The notes beneath the pieces are model-generated. The model made no database searches, had not been told where the DNA came from, and saw only the letters and a list, made by a program, of their open reading frames with translations. Positions 34,871 through 44,363 of a stretch of DNA of 64,000 bases are shown piece after piece (the stretch's first letter is position 1; each line of letters opens with the position of its first letter). This stretch comes from Rhodospirillaceae bacterium (GTDB lineage: Bacteria; Pseudomonadota; Alphaproteobacteria; MPNO01; UBA2964), in contig PAPV01000009.1 in the NCBI GenBank assembly GCA_002709075.1, positions 21,398 through 85,397 on the forward strand, given 5' to 3'. The position numbers and the translations under genes were made by a program.

Positions 34871-35349
34871 AGGGAAAATTAACTCATATTGATATGGATG
34901 GAAATGCCTCAATGGTTGATGTAAGCACAAAAGGTATTACCAAACGAAGTGCAACAGCCACTGGCAAAGTAAGAATGAAACAAGAAACGATGACTTTGAT
35001 ACAAGAAGCTCGTGTGAAGAAGGGTGATGTCCTCTCAGTCGCTAAACTAGCTGGAATAATGGGGGCAAAAAAAACAAGTGATTTAATACCCCTTTGTCAC
35101 CCTTTAGCAATAAGTTCCATAGACCTAAACTTTATATTACGTCCTGAAGAAAATGCATTAGAAATAATTGCAACATGCCAGGTGTATGCGAGAACAGGCG
35201 TTGAAATGGAGGCTCTAACAGCGGTCTCCATCTCCGCTCTTGCAATTTACGATATGTGTAAGGCAGTTGACCGGACAATGCACTTAACAGATATACGTTT
35301 GATAGCGAAATCCGGAGGTCAATCGGGAGCATTTAAAAATAATGACTAA
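34867..35349 (+). CDS. moaC: Cyclic pyranopterin monophosphate synthase MoaC
   Basis: MVDVSTKGITKRSATATG, LIPLCHPL, GVEMEALTAVS. Confidence 0.97.
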   Translation: MKGKLTHIDMDGNASMVDVSTKGITKRSATATGKVRMKQETMTLIQEARVKKGDVLSVAKLAGIMGAKKTSDLIPLCHPLAISSIDLNFILRPEENALEIIATCQVYARTGVEMEALTAVSISALAIYDMCKAVDRTMHLTDIRLIAKSGGQSGAFKNND

Positions 35350-36550
35350 TCTACTGCCCGTTTTTGAAGCACAGCGTCGTATTTGTACAGCTATGCCCGT
35401 TGTAGACGTTGAACAAGTGCAATTAGCCGACGCCTACGGCCGAATCCTTGCCAAAAATGAAGCGGCTCGACGGACCCAACCTCCTCATGCAGTTTCTGCT
35501 ATGGATGGCTATGCGGTAATTGCTGAGGACATAAAAACTTTACCCAAATCACTATCAGTTATTGGAGAAGTCCCTACTGGTCAAAAATATATCGGATCAC
35601 TCTCTTCGGGGCAGGCCATTCGGCTTTTCACAGGATCTCGGGTTCCAGATGGTGCCGATACCATTGTTATTCAAGAAAACACAGAGCGGACAGGTGATAT
35701 TGTTCGTGTTGTTTGCGGAGAGGCACCCTCAGGTAAATTTATTCGCAAAGCAGGATTAGATTTTTCTGAAGGTGATGTTCTTCTGAATGCACCAAAAAAA
35801 CTCTCAGCTCGAGATATTGGCTTAGCAGCAAGTATGAACCTACCCTGGTTGACAGTTCGTCAAAAACCAAGAATTTCATTGTTGGCTACTGGAGATGAAA
35901 TTGTTATGCCAGGTAACCCTATAGGAGAAAATCAGATTGTAAGTTCGAATGTTCTTGCGCTGCAGTCACTCATTCGCTGTCATGGGGGTCAGCCAATCGA
36001 CTTAGGTATAGCTCCGGATAACGAAAAACAGTTTTACGAGATTGCCAAAAACGCACTAAGAACAGATGTATTGGTCACCACCGGTGGAGCATCAGTCGGG
36101 AATTACGATCTTGTACAAAAAGTTCTTAGAAAAATGGGTCTAGAGTTAAATTTCTGGCAAATAGCGATGCGCCCAGGGAAACCCCTTATGTTTGGAAATA
36201 TTGACAAAACGATGATAATCGGTCTTCCAGGAAATCCTGTTTCAAGTTTTGTCTGTGCAAAGATATTTCTTGCCCCCGCAATCGAGGCAATGCAAGGTTT
36301 AAAACAATTCACTGTTAATACAAGAAAAGCGCAATTGGGTTGCTACCTTAATGAAAATGATGAAAGAGAAGATTATTTGCGCGCGGTTACTTCTGTGAGT
36401 GAAAACGGAACATTAATAGCAACACCTTTCCCCAAACAAGACAGTTCTGCATTTTCTGATCTTGCAAAATCTGACTGTCTTATCATCCGTCCACCTTTTG
36501 CAGCAGAAGCAAAAAAGGGTGAGACCGTTGACATATTCTGGTTAGGCTAA
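35342..36550 (+). CDS. moeA: Molybdopterin molybdenumtransferase MoeA
   Basis: SAMDGYAV, TGDEI, TTGGASVGNYD, LPGNPVSSFV. Confidence 0.96.
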   Translation: MTNLLPVFEAQRRICTAMPVVDVEQVQLADAYGRILAKNEAARRTQPPHAVSAMDGYAVIAEDIKTLPKSLSVIGEVPTGQKYIGSLSSGQAIRLFTGSRVPDGADTIVIQENTERTGDIVRVVCGEAPSGKFIRKAGLDFSEGDVLLNAPKKLSARDIGLAASMNLPWLTVRQKPRISLLATGDEIVMPGNPIGENQIVSSNVLALQSLIRCHGGQPIDLGIAPDNEKQFYEIAKNALRTDVLVTTGGASVGNYDLVQKVLRKMGLELNFWQIAMRPGKPLMFGNIDKTMIIGLPGNPVSSFVCAKIFLAPAIEAMQGLKQFTVNTRKAQLGCYLNENDEREDYLRAVTSVSENGTLIATPFPKQDSSAFSDLAKSDCLIIRPPFAAEAKKGETVDIFWLG

Positions 36551-36580
36551 AAAATAAAAAAGGTCTTCCGTACTCATTTG

Positions 36581-36607
36581 TTGACCCGATTCAAGAACTT
36601 TTATAAA
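36581..36607 (+). promoter_or_regulatory. Candidate lexA promoter (TTGACC-N15-TATAAA)
   Basis: TTGACC at 36581-36586 and TATAAA at 36602-36607, upstream of lexA. Confidence 0.35.
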
Positions 36608-36671
36608 AAAACTCATCTGTTTATGTTTTGTTCCGGAATTGTAATGGATTAATAAATGCCGTGAGGTTGCA

Positions 36672-37376
36672 ATGTTGACCCCCAGACAACACGAATTAAT
36701 AAAATTCATAGATCGAAAATTAAAATTGCACGGCATTTCGCCTTCTTTTGATGAAATGAAAACTGCAGTAGGATTAAAGTCGAAATCGGGCGTACATCGA
36801 TTAATTACGGGACTTGAGGAACGGGGTTTCCTTCGTCGTTTACCCCATCGTGCCCGCGCACTTGAAATTATCAAGCTACCTGAAAACATGAGTGCAGATT
36901 TTCCTCCCACTGGCGGATTTCAACCAAATGTCATTGATGGGGGTTTTTCAAAAGATACTATCTCTAAAGCTAATCGAAAAACAGATGAAAACGATACTAT
37001 AAGTATACCACTGTACGGAAAGATTGCCGCAGGACTCCCCGTAGAAGCCCTACGGGATCAAACACAATGTCTGAAAGTTTCTTGTGATTTAGTGGGCCGG
37101 GGGGATCATTATGCGCTAACTGTTGAAGGTGATTCGATGATAGAGGCTGGAATATCAGATGGGGATATTGCAATAATTGAACATACTGATGACTGCGAAA
37201 ACGGATCAATTGTTGTAGCTCTTTTGAATGAAAATGAAGTTACTTTGAAGCGAATAAGAAAAAAAGGGAAATCAATCGCTTTAGAACCAGCCAATAAGAA
37301 TTATGAAACAAGAATTTTTGGTCCAGATCAAGTTTCAATACAGGGTCGTCTAAAAGCTATTATGCGCAAATATTGA
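36672..37376 (+). CDS. lexA: LexA repressor (S24 autoprotease)
   Basis: MLTPRQHELIKFID...GISPSFDEMKTAVGLKSKSGVHRLI, GKIAAGLPVEA cleavage region, VEGDSMIEAGI. Confidence 0.97.
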   Translation: MLTPRQHELIKFIDRKLKLHGISPSFDEMKTAVGLKSKSGVHRLITGLEERGFLRRLPHRARALEIIKLPENMSADFPPTGGFQPNVIDGGFSKDTISKANRKTDENDTISIPLYGKIAAGLPVEALRDQTQCLKVSCDLVGRGDHYALTVEGDSMIEAGISDGDIAIIEHTDDCENGSIVVALLNENEVTLKRIRKKGKSIALEPANKNYETRIFGPDQVSIQGRLKAIMRKY

Positions 37377-37484
37377 CAACTGCTTACACAAAATAAATCA
37401 CCATCTAATTTATCTCGAATGCGCATAGAACAAAAGTTACAAACTCGGGTCGACACATCTAAAAAATTTTGATTTAACCCTAAT

Positions 37485-38873
37485 ATGCCTTCAAAAATAA
37501 CCACTAGGTTTGCCCCCTCTCCAACTGGCTATCTCCACATTGGGGGTGCTAGAACAGCACTTTTTAATATGCTTTTTGCTCGACAAACTGGTGGGGACTA
37601 TCTGCTGCGGATTGAAGATACCGATAGAAAACGGTCTACACCAGAGGCAATCAAAGCAATTACTGATGGGCTAGAATGGCTGGGTCTTATGCCTGATAAA
37701 AAACCAGTCTACCAATCTAAAAATTTTGAACAACACGTGGCAATAGCACGTAAACTGTTAGCTGAAGGCAAAGCTTATCATTGTTATAGTACGCCTGAAG
37801 AATTACAGGAAAAACGAAAAAAAGCTCGTGCTGAAGGGCGGTCAATACGGTACGATGGAACATGGCGGCATAAAACGCCTTCTGAAGCTCCATCAGACGT
37901 GCAGCCGGTCATTCGTCTTAAGGCACCCACCACAGGTGCAACAGTTATAATGGACTGTGTACAGGGGGAAGTAAAAGTTGATAATAGCCAACTTGACGAC
38001 ATGATCATTCTGAGGAGTGACGGTACCCCAACCTACATGCTCTCGGTTGTTGTCGACGATCATGATATGAAAATTAGCCATGTTATTAGAGGCGACGATC
38101 ATTTAACAAATGCCTTTCGGCAAACACAATTATTCAACGCACTGGGCTGGCAGGCGCCAATATATGCCCATATACCGCTTATTCATGGCTCCGATGGCAC
38201 AAAAATGTCAAAAAGGCACGGGGCTCTGGGGATCGAAAAATATCGCGAAATGGGATATTTACCGGAAGCGCTGATAAACTATCTGCTCAGACTTGGCTGG
38301 AGCCATGGGGATGATGAAATCATCTCAATAAAGCAAGCAGTGGAATGGTTTAAATTAGAAAACATAAATAAAGGAGCTGCACGCTTTGATTTTGGCAAGC
38401 TTTCCGCACTAAACGGGAATTATTTACAAACTATTGATAATGATATTGTAATCCAATTAATCGGAAAACACTCAAAAATCGATAAAACATTCAATTTAAG
38501 GCTAAAAAAAGGTCTTTCCAGCTTAAAAAATAAATCAAATACAATACTTGAACTATGTGATAACGCACACTTTTATTTGTGTAATCGTCCGGTCTCTATT
38601 GAAGCAGATGCGCTCAAATTTCTTAACAGTGATGCATTAGTTTATCTAGAAGAAATAAAAACGCGTTTAAAGTTTTTGTCCACTTGGACGGAAGAAGAGA
38701 TAAAATCGGAGATAAATCATTATATTCGCGCTAAAAATCTTAAACTTGTTCAATTAGCTCAACCCTTGCGCGCAGCTATTTGTGGTACAACAGTGTCACC
38801 TAGCATTTTTGAGGTACTTTATGCTCTGGGAAAAGAGGAAGCTCTGGGCCGCATATCGGATGTTGCGAGATGA
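37485..38873 (+). CDS. gltX: Glutamyl-tRNA synthetase
   Basis: RFAPSPTGYLHIGGARTALFN (HIGH), DGTKMSKRHGA (KMSKS). Confidence 0.96.
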   Translation: MPSKITTRFAPSPTGYLHIGGARTALFNMLFARQTGGDYLLRIEDTDRKRSTPEAIKAITDGLEWLGLMPDKKPVYQSKNFEQHVAIARKLLAEGKAYHCYSTPEELQEKRKKARAEGRSIRYDGTWRHKTPSEAPSDVQPVIRLKAPTTGATVIMDCVQGEVKVDNSQLDDMIILRSDGTPTYMLSVVVDDHDMKISHVIRGDDHLTNAFRQTQLFNALGWQAPIYAHIPLIHGSDGTKMSKRHGALGIEKYREMGYLPEALINYLLRLGWSHGDDEIISIKQAVEWFKLENINKGAARFDFGKLSALNGNYLQTIDNDIVIQLIGKHSKIDKTFNLRLKKGLSSLKNKSNTILELCDNAHFYLCNRPVSIEADALKFLNSDALVYLEEIKTRLKFLSTWTEEEIKSEINHYIRAKNLKLVQLAQPLRAAICGTTVSPSIFEVLYALGKEEALGRISDVAR

Positions 38874-38975
38874 AATTATGGAAGTTTGATTTATCTAGTT
38901 TTATTAGTTATTTCTATAAGACACGGGTTTTAAAAAGTTAGCCGCTTGAACCGTCGTCCATGAAAGGTAAAATTT

Positions 38976-40295
38976 ATGAGTGAGGATACAACGAAGGGCA
39001 CCAATAAAACCGTTACAATTACCGATGATTCTACCGGAAAACAGGCAACTTTTCCACTTGTAACGGGCACTGATGGTCCACCAGTAATTGATATACGAAG
39101 ACTTTACGCAGAACTGGGGTGCTTCACTTACGATCCCGGATTTATAGCCACAGGCAGCTGTGAGTCCAATATTACGTTCATAGATGGGGATAAAGGCATC
39201 CTTCTACATCGTGGGTATCCGATTGAACAGTTAGTACGACACTGCTCGCATCTTGAAGTTTGTTACTTATTATTAAAGGGTGAACTACCCAATCAAGCAC
39301 AGTTCGATAAATTTAGCAGCGATATCACTAACCATACAATGCTTCATGAACAATTACACAATCTTTATCGGGGTTTTAGACGCGATGCTCATCCAATGGC
39401 TATTATGTGTGGTGTTGCTGGTGCCCTGTCCGCATTTTACCACGACAGTACCGATATAAATGATCCATATCAACGAATGGTCGCCTCTTACAGAATGATA
39501 GCAAAAATGCCAACAATTGCTGGATGGGCATACAAGTACTCTCTTGGTCAACCATTTATGTACCCTAAAAATGATCTTGGGTATGCAGAAAATTTCTTAT
39601 GGATGTTATTTGGTCACCCTTGCGAAGAATATCTTGTAAATCCTGTTATTGCGAGAGCGATGGATCGTATCCTTATACTACACGCAGACCATGAACAAAA
39701 TGCCTCGACATCCACCGTACGTTTATCTGGGTCAAGTGGAGCAAACCCATTTGCTTGCATTTCTGCTGGGATTGCCAGTCTCTGGGGCCCTGCACATGGC
39801 GGTGCAAATGAGGCTGTCCTAAAAATGCTAGGTCAGATTGGTAACAAAGCAAACATCAATGAATTCGTTAAAAAGGCGAAAGACCCAGAAGATCCGTTTA
39901 GAATCATGGGTTTTGGCCATAGGGTTTACAAAAATTTTGATCCTAGGGCAAAAATTATGCAGAAAACTTGTCATGAAGTGTTAAATGAGTTGGGGGTAGA
40001 AAGTGAACCGTTATTGGAACTTGCAATGGCATTGGAACGAATAGCACTAGAGGATGAATATTTTATTGAGAGGAAACTTTATCCAAATGTAGATTTCTAT
40101 TCTGGAATAATTTTTCGAGCTCTAGGAATACCTACAACTATGTTTACTGTATTGTTTGCAGTTGCCCGAACTGTTGGTTGGATCGCCCAATGGAATGAAA
40201 TGATAGAAGACCCAACTCAAAAAATAGGTCGACCGCGCCAACTATACACAGGGTCAAAACGACGAGATGCTGCTCCCATAGAAGAACGTCAATAA
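38976..40295 (+). CDS. gltA: Citrate synthase (type II)
   Basis: [54 protein letters not shown]. Confidence 0.97.
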   Translation: MSEDTTKGTNKTVTITDDSTGKQATFPLVTGTDGPPVIDIRRLYAELGCFTYDPGFIATGSCESNITFIDGDKGILLHRGYPIEQLVRHCSHLEVCYLLLKGELPNQAQFDKFSSDITNHTMLHEQLHNLYRGFRRDAHPMAIMCGVAGALSAFYHDSTDINDPYQRMVASYRMIAKMPTIAGWAYKYSLGQPFMYPKNDLGYAENFLWMLFGHPCEEYLVNPVIARAMDRILILHADHEQNASTSTVRLSGSSGANPFACISAGIASLWGPAHGGANEAVLKMLGQIGNKANINEFVKKAKDPEDPFRIMGFGHRVYKNFDPRAKIMQKTCHEVLNELGVESEPLLELAMALERIALEDEYFIERKLYPNVDFYSGIIFRALGIPTTMFTVLFAVARTVGWIAQWNEMIEDPTQKIGRPRQLYTGSKRRDAAPIEERQ

Positions 40296-40330
40296 AATCC
40301 ATCGTGAGGTAAATAAGGTAAAAATATTGG

Positions 40331-41506
40331 TTAATGCTTGAATTTTATTTGTTCCAAAACAACCTCTGCTGCAGCTTTGCTTGGACTGCCATCAGAAGGG
40401 CGAAGTTGTTCAATAATTTGACTTACCGCCTTAACCTGGGCACTCGCAACTTTCGGATTATCAATTAGATAACATAAATCTTTTTTTAATATATCAGGTG
40501 TGCAGAAGCGCTGAATTCGTTCCGGGATTACTTCTTGATCAACCAAAATATTACAAAGACTGACATATTTAACTTTTGCTAATCTTCTAGCAATGAACTC
40601 AGTTATGGGATTAGTGTGATAGGCTATTATTGATGGAACACCTAATTGTGCCAATTCAATTGAAATAGTTCCGGAAGCTGCGAGTGCGTAATTACAAGCA
40701 GCCATAGCACAATATCGTTCGCGTTCTCCGGTTACAACGCTAACGGGTAGAGCCCAATCAGCTATTTCCTTGCGAATCCTACAAGCTGTTGCACTTATTG
40801 CTGGTATTACAATTTTTAAATTTGCATAGCGCTTTCCTAGAAGACTGATAGTCTTTTTAAATACTGGCAAATGATGATTAAGTTCCCCCATTCGGCTCCC
40901 TGGAAAAACACCAAGCAAAGTATCTGCTTCACTAATTGCATTTTTTTCACGAAAGAAAAGTCCATCATTCTTATTGATGCCTTTTTCCAGGACCGGGTGA
41001 CCCACAAAGGTAGCCGGTAATCCAGCACGTTGAAACCAAGGAGGTTCAAATGGCAAAAGGCATAACATGTGGTCAATCTTACCGACAAACTTTTTTAGGC
41101 GTCCTGGCCGCCAGGCCCAAACCGATGGAGCAACGTAATGTATGCGTGCCATATCCTTCTTAATAGTTCGATTTAGTACACCAAGACAAAAACCCGGAGA
41201 ATCTATAGTAACAAGTGCGTCTGGACTCATCCGTGTAATTTCGTCAGCAGTGAGTTGCATACGCTTGAAAAGATTCCGGGCATGAGGAATTAGTTCTATT
41301 AAACCCATTAAGGTTATTTCTTCCATAGGGAAAAGCGATTTAAGGCCTTCTCCCAGCATATTCTCTCCACCAATACCGGCGAAAACTACATCACCACCTG
41401 TCTTTAGCTTGATCGCCTGCATCAGTTTCCCCCCCAGAATATCACCAGAGGGTTCTCCTGCTATAATAAAAATAAGGGGCTTTTTGGGGTTGATGTTTCT
41501 TATCAA
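40331..41506 (-). CDS. lpxB: Lipid-A-disaccharide synthase
   Basis: IIAGEPSGDILGGKLM, VAPSVWAWRPGR, FPGSRMGEL. Confidence 0.95.
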   Translation of the reverse strand: MIRNINPKKPLIFIIAGEPSGDILGGKLMQAIKLKTGGDVVFAGIGGENMLGEGLKSLFPMEEITLMGLIELIPHARNLFKRMQLTADEITRMSPDALVTIDSPGFCLGVLNRTIKKDMARIHYVAPSVWAWRPGRLKKFVGKIDHMLCLLPFEPPWFQRAGLPATFVGHPVLEKGINKNDGLFFREKNAISEADTLLGVFPGSRMGELNHHLPVFKKTISLLGKRYANLKIVIPAISATACRIRKEIADWALPVSVVTGERERYCAMAACNYALAASGTISIELAQLGVPSIIAYHTNPITEFIARRLAKVKYVSLCNILVDQEVIPERIQRFCTPDILKKDLCYLIDNPKVASAQVKAVSQIIEQLRPSDGSPSKAAAEVVLEQIKFKH

Positions 41507-42318
41507 AATTCAACAGCCATAACAAATACACCAGACTGATCGGCAATACCGGTTAATTCATTTTTATCAAGCACTATTGCTCTACCAGCTTCAATTACGA
41601 CACCAGAAAACTTTGACTGCACTAAAGTTTTAATAGTGTCCACACCTATTACGGGCAAATCAATCCGCCTTTCCTGTTGTGGCTTACATGTTTTTATTAG
41701 TATTGCCCCTAAACCTGACCTTTGTAATGGCGTACAACGGCGAATAAGAGCATCGGTTCCATCTATTCCTTCAACACCAAGTACAATACCCTGTTGCACA
41801 ACAGCAGCCTGTCCAATATCCAATTCACCTACCACTCGAGCTACCCTGAGACCATGTTTAATATCGGCTTCCTGCTCATCGGTAGGAAAATTTTTTCCGT
41901 AAGTTCCGGGTGATGCAATGCAATTACTTAAAATATCATCTGGTCCAATAACAGAGAAACCTTCACCCTCTAGAGCTTGTATCAATTTGGACAAAATTGA
42001 GTCATCTCCGATCCACTTTAGTCCTAACAGTGCTGCTTTTTTTAATGCCCAAGCATCCAATTTTAACTCCCGCAAGCTAGGCCGTTTTATAGACCCTGCA
42101 AAAACTAGCTCAATCACTTGGGCATCACGTAAAAATTTTATTCCTTTGCCAACGTCTCCCATCCGTATCGTCTTATACGGAAACGACTCAATCATTCGTT
42201 TATTTGTCTGACCTTCGAGGGCAAGTATTAAAAATTCGCGACCGTTATCAATACACGCACTGGCGAGTTTTCTGGGAAGCTCTCCGCCGCCCGCTACTAT
42301 ACCAAGCTTAGGTTCCAT
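41503..42318 (-). CDS. lpxI: UDP-2,3-diacylglucosamine pyrophosphatase LpxI (ORF track start 42507; MEPKLGIVAGGG start at 42318 preferred)
   Basis: LGIVAGGGELPRKL, GSIKRPSLRELKLD, QQGIVLGVEGIDGTDALI; between lpxA and lpxB. Confidence 0.94.
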   Translation of the reverse strand: MEPKLGIVAGGGELPRKLASACIDNGREFLILALEGQTNKRMIESFPYKTIRMGDVGKGIKFLRDAQVIELVFAGSIKRPSLRELKLDAWALKKAALLGLKWIGDDSILSKLIQALEGEGFSVIGPDDILSNCIASPGTYGKNFPTDEQEADIKHGLRVARVVGELDIGQAAVVQQGIVLGVEGIDGTDALIRRCTPLQRSGLGAILIKTCKPQQERRIDLPVIGVDTIKTLVQSKFSGVVIEAGRAIVLDKNELTGIADQSGVFVMAVEF

Positions 42319-43108
42319 TAGCGGTGCGAGGTTGACAAATTGCACGAGACGACTCTTTACGAATAAACGCGATAATATCCATAACTGGCTCGTTATCACT
42401 ATACATTTCTGATACATCTTCCATGCGTTCGGATAATGTTCCCTCCTCTGCAAACAAAAGACGATAAGCTTTTCTAAGATTAGCAACTTCAGTTCTCGAA
42501 AAGCCACGACGTTTTAAACCTACAATATTTAGCCCTGACATTCTCGCACGATTTCCGAGTGCAGACCCATACGGAATTATATCCTGTTCTACGCCTGACA
42601 TTCCACCTACCATTGCATGACGACCTATACGTACAAATTGATGAACTGCAGACAACCCACCTAAAATCACAAAATCTTCCAAAACTACGTGCCCTGCTAA
42701 AGTTGCATTATTGGCAAGAACAACGTGATTACCAATTTTACAATCATGTGCGACGTGTGATCCAACCATAAAAAGACAATTGTTCCCAATTTCTGTTAAC
42801 AATCCACCACCCTCAGTGCCTGGGTTTATAGTAACATGTTCACGAATTATATTATTTGCACCGATTTTTAAATTCGAAATTTCCCCCTGAAATTTTAGGT
42901 CCTGAGGTTGATGCCCGATAGACGCAAAGGGAAAAATATGAGTATTAGCTCCAACTTCCGTGTGACCACTTACAACAACATGAGAATATAGTTTTGTTCC
43001 ATCAGAAAGACTTACATTAGGACCAATCACGCTAAAAGGTCCTACTTCCACACCATCCCCTAACTCCGCTCCGGTCTCTATTACTGCTGTCTGATGAATT
43101 TTATTCAT
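42308..43108 (-). CDS. lpxA: UDP-N-acetylglucosamine acyltransferase
   Basis: Hexapeptide repeats; IHQTAVIETGAELGDGVEVGPF, VGSHVAHDCKIGNHV, HQFVRIGRHAMVGG. Confidence 0.97.
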   Translation of the reverse strand: MNKIHQTAVIETGAELGDGVEVGPFSVIGPNVSLSDGTKLYSHVVVSGHTEVGANTHIFPFASIGHQPQDLKFQGEISNLKIGANNIIREHVTINPGTEGGGLLTEIGNNCLFMVGSHVAHDCKIGNHVVLANNATLAGHVVLEDFVILGGLSAVHQFVRIGRHAMVGGMSGVEQDIIPYGSALGNRARMSGLNIVGLKRRGFSRTEVANLRKAYRLLFAEEGTLSERMEDVSEMYSDNEPVMDIIAFIRKESSRAICQPRTANGT

Positions 43109-43584
43109 CCACTTATCCGTTGATCGGTTAACATAGCTGTTATAGTACCCTCCGCTACAACTACTTTATCTACCCTCACTTCAGCATAAAATTTCCATAC
43201 CCCACCCCGCCGCGCGCGTTTTTCAACATTCACCATAAGAGTATCACCGGGAACTACTGGCTTTCTAAACCGAGCATTTTCGACAGACATAAAATAGACC
43301 GCTCGGCCCTCTGCCTCTTGTCCAAGAGTCGCAACAACCACAATAGCAGATGTTTGAGCCATAGCTTCTATTATTAAAACGCCAGGCATAATCGGAAGGT
43401 TTGGAAAATGACCCTGAAATTGTGCCTCATTTGCGGTAACATTTTTTACGCCAGTTGCACCGAGATTCGGAGTAACATTGATTACTCTGTCGATCATTAA
43501 AAAAGGGAAACGGTGCGGAATCATCTCCATGATTCGTTTTGTGTCAATAAGTTCTATCACTTGTTTTGGCTCTGTTGCATCCAT
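43105..43584 (-). CDS. fabZ: 3-hydroxyacyl-ACP dehydratase FabZ
   Basis: MIPHRFPFLMIDRV, GHFPNLPIMPGVLIIEAMAQTSA. Confidence 0.97.
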   Translation of the reverse strand: MDATEPKQVIELIDTKRIMEMIPHRFPFLMIDRVINVTPNLGATGVKNVTANEAQFQGHFPNLPIMPGVLIIEAMAQTSAIVVVATLGQEAEGRAVYFMSVENARFRKPVVPGDTLMVNVEKRARRGGVWKFYAEVRVDKVVVAEGTITAMLTDQRISG

Positions 43585-43751
43585 TCTCTTAAACCTTTTT
43601 CAATTTCAACGACCAAAATCATTCGATTAGGCTTCAATGGGTCGAATATTAGCACATTTCAAAAAGTTAAAAGAAATAACCTACTTTATTTATAAGATAA
43701 AAAAAATTCAGTGTCTTCTTATTTAACAACACAAAATTCCTATCTAATTTC

Positions 43752-44348
43752 TTATCGTGCCTTCTGATTTGTTGCAGGAATACCCTTTGCTGTTGGAAGT
43801 TCTACTTTAACATTTGGAAGTCTAGTATTTAAACGTTTTAAAACCTCATCTGTAATGTCAAAGCTTGGCAAAACGAAAAGTGCTGTTGCCCGAGGAATTA
43901 TTATTTGCAGATTTCTCTCTTTCGCTATTTCTGCCGCAACAATTCTGAATTGCCGTTGAACCTGGAACATTGCAGCTCGACCAGCAGCATCTAACCTTTT
44001 CCGTAGCCCTTGCACATCTGCTCTCAATGTTGAGACCTTAGACTGAAAAATTCTTCTCCGTTGCTTATATGCCTCTGCAGAAAGTATCGACCTCTCCTCC
44101 TGAAGTTTCTCATTTTCTATCCTCAGCGCACGTTCACGATCCTGTATTTGCTTTTTAATTTTGGCTCGAATTTTCTTGATCTGAGGTTTTACAGCTCGTG
44201 TTGCAGCCGAAACTCGTAACACCTTCTGTACATTTATTACAGCGAAACGTTCAAGTTTAGAACCGTTTTTACCTTGTGATAACGCTTTCCCAGTGTTGAA
44301 AAAACACACCAAAAAACTTAAAATTATCAACCTTAACATTTTTACCAT
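43752..44348 (-). CDS. skp: OmpH/Skp-family periplasmic chaperone
   Basis: Signal peptide, VINVQKVLRVS, charged coiled coil, downstream of bamA. Confidence 0.88.
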   Translation of the reverse strand: MVKMLRLIILSFLVCFFNTGKALSQGKNGSKLERFAVINVQKVLRVSAATRAVKPQIKKIRAKIKKQIQDRERALRIENEKLQEERSILSAEAYKQRRRIFQSKVSTLRADVQGLRKRLDAAGRAAMFQVQRQFRIVAAEIAKERNLQIIIPRATALFVLPSFDITDEVLKRLNTRLPNVKVELPTAKGIPATNQKAR

Positions 44349-44363
44349 CCTTACATCGGGCGC

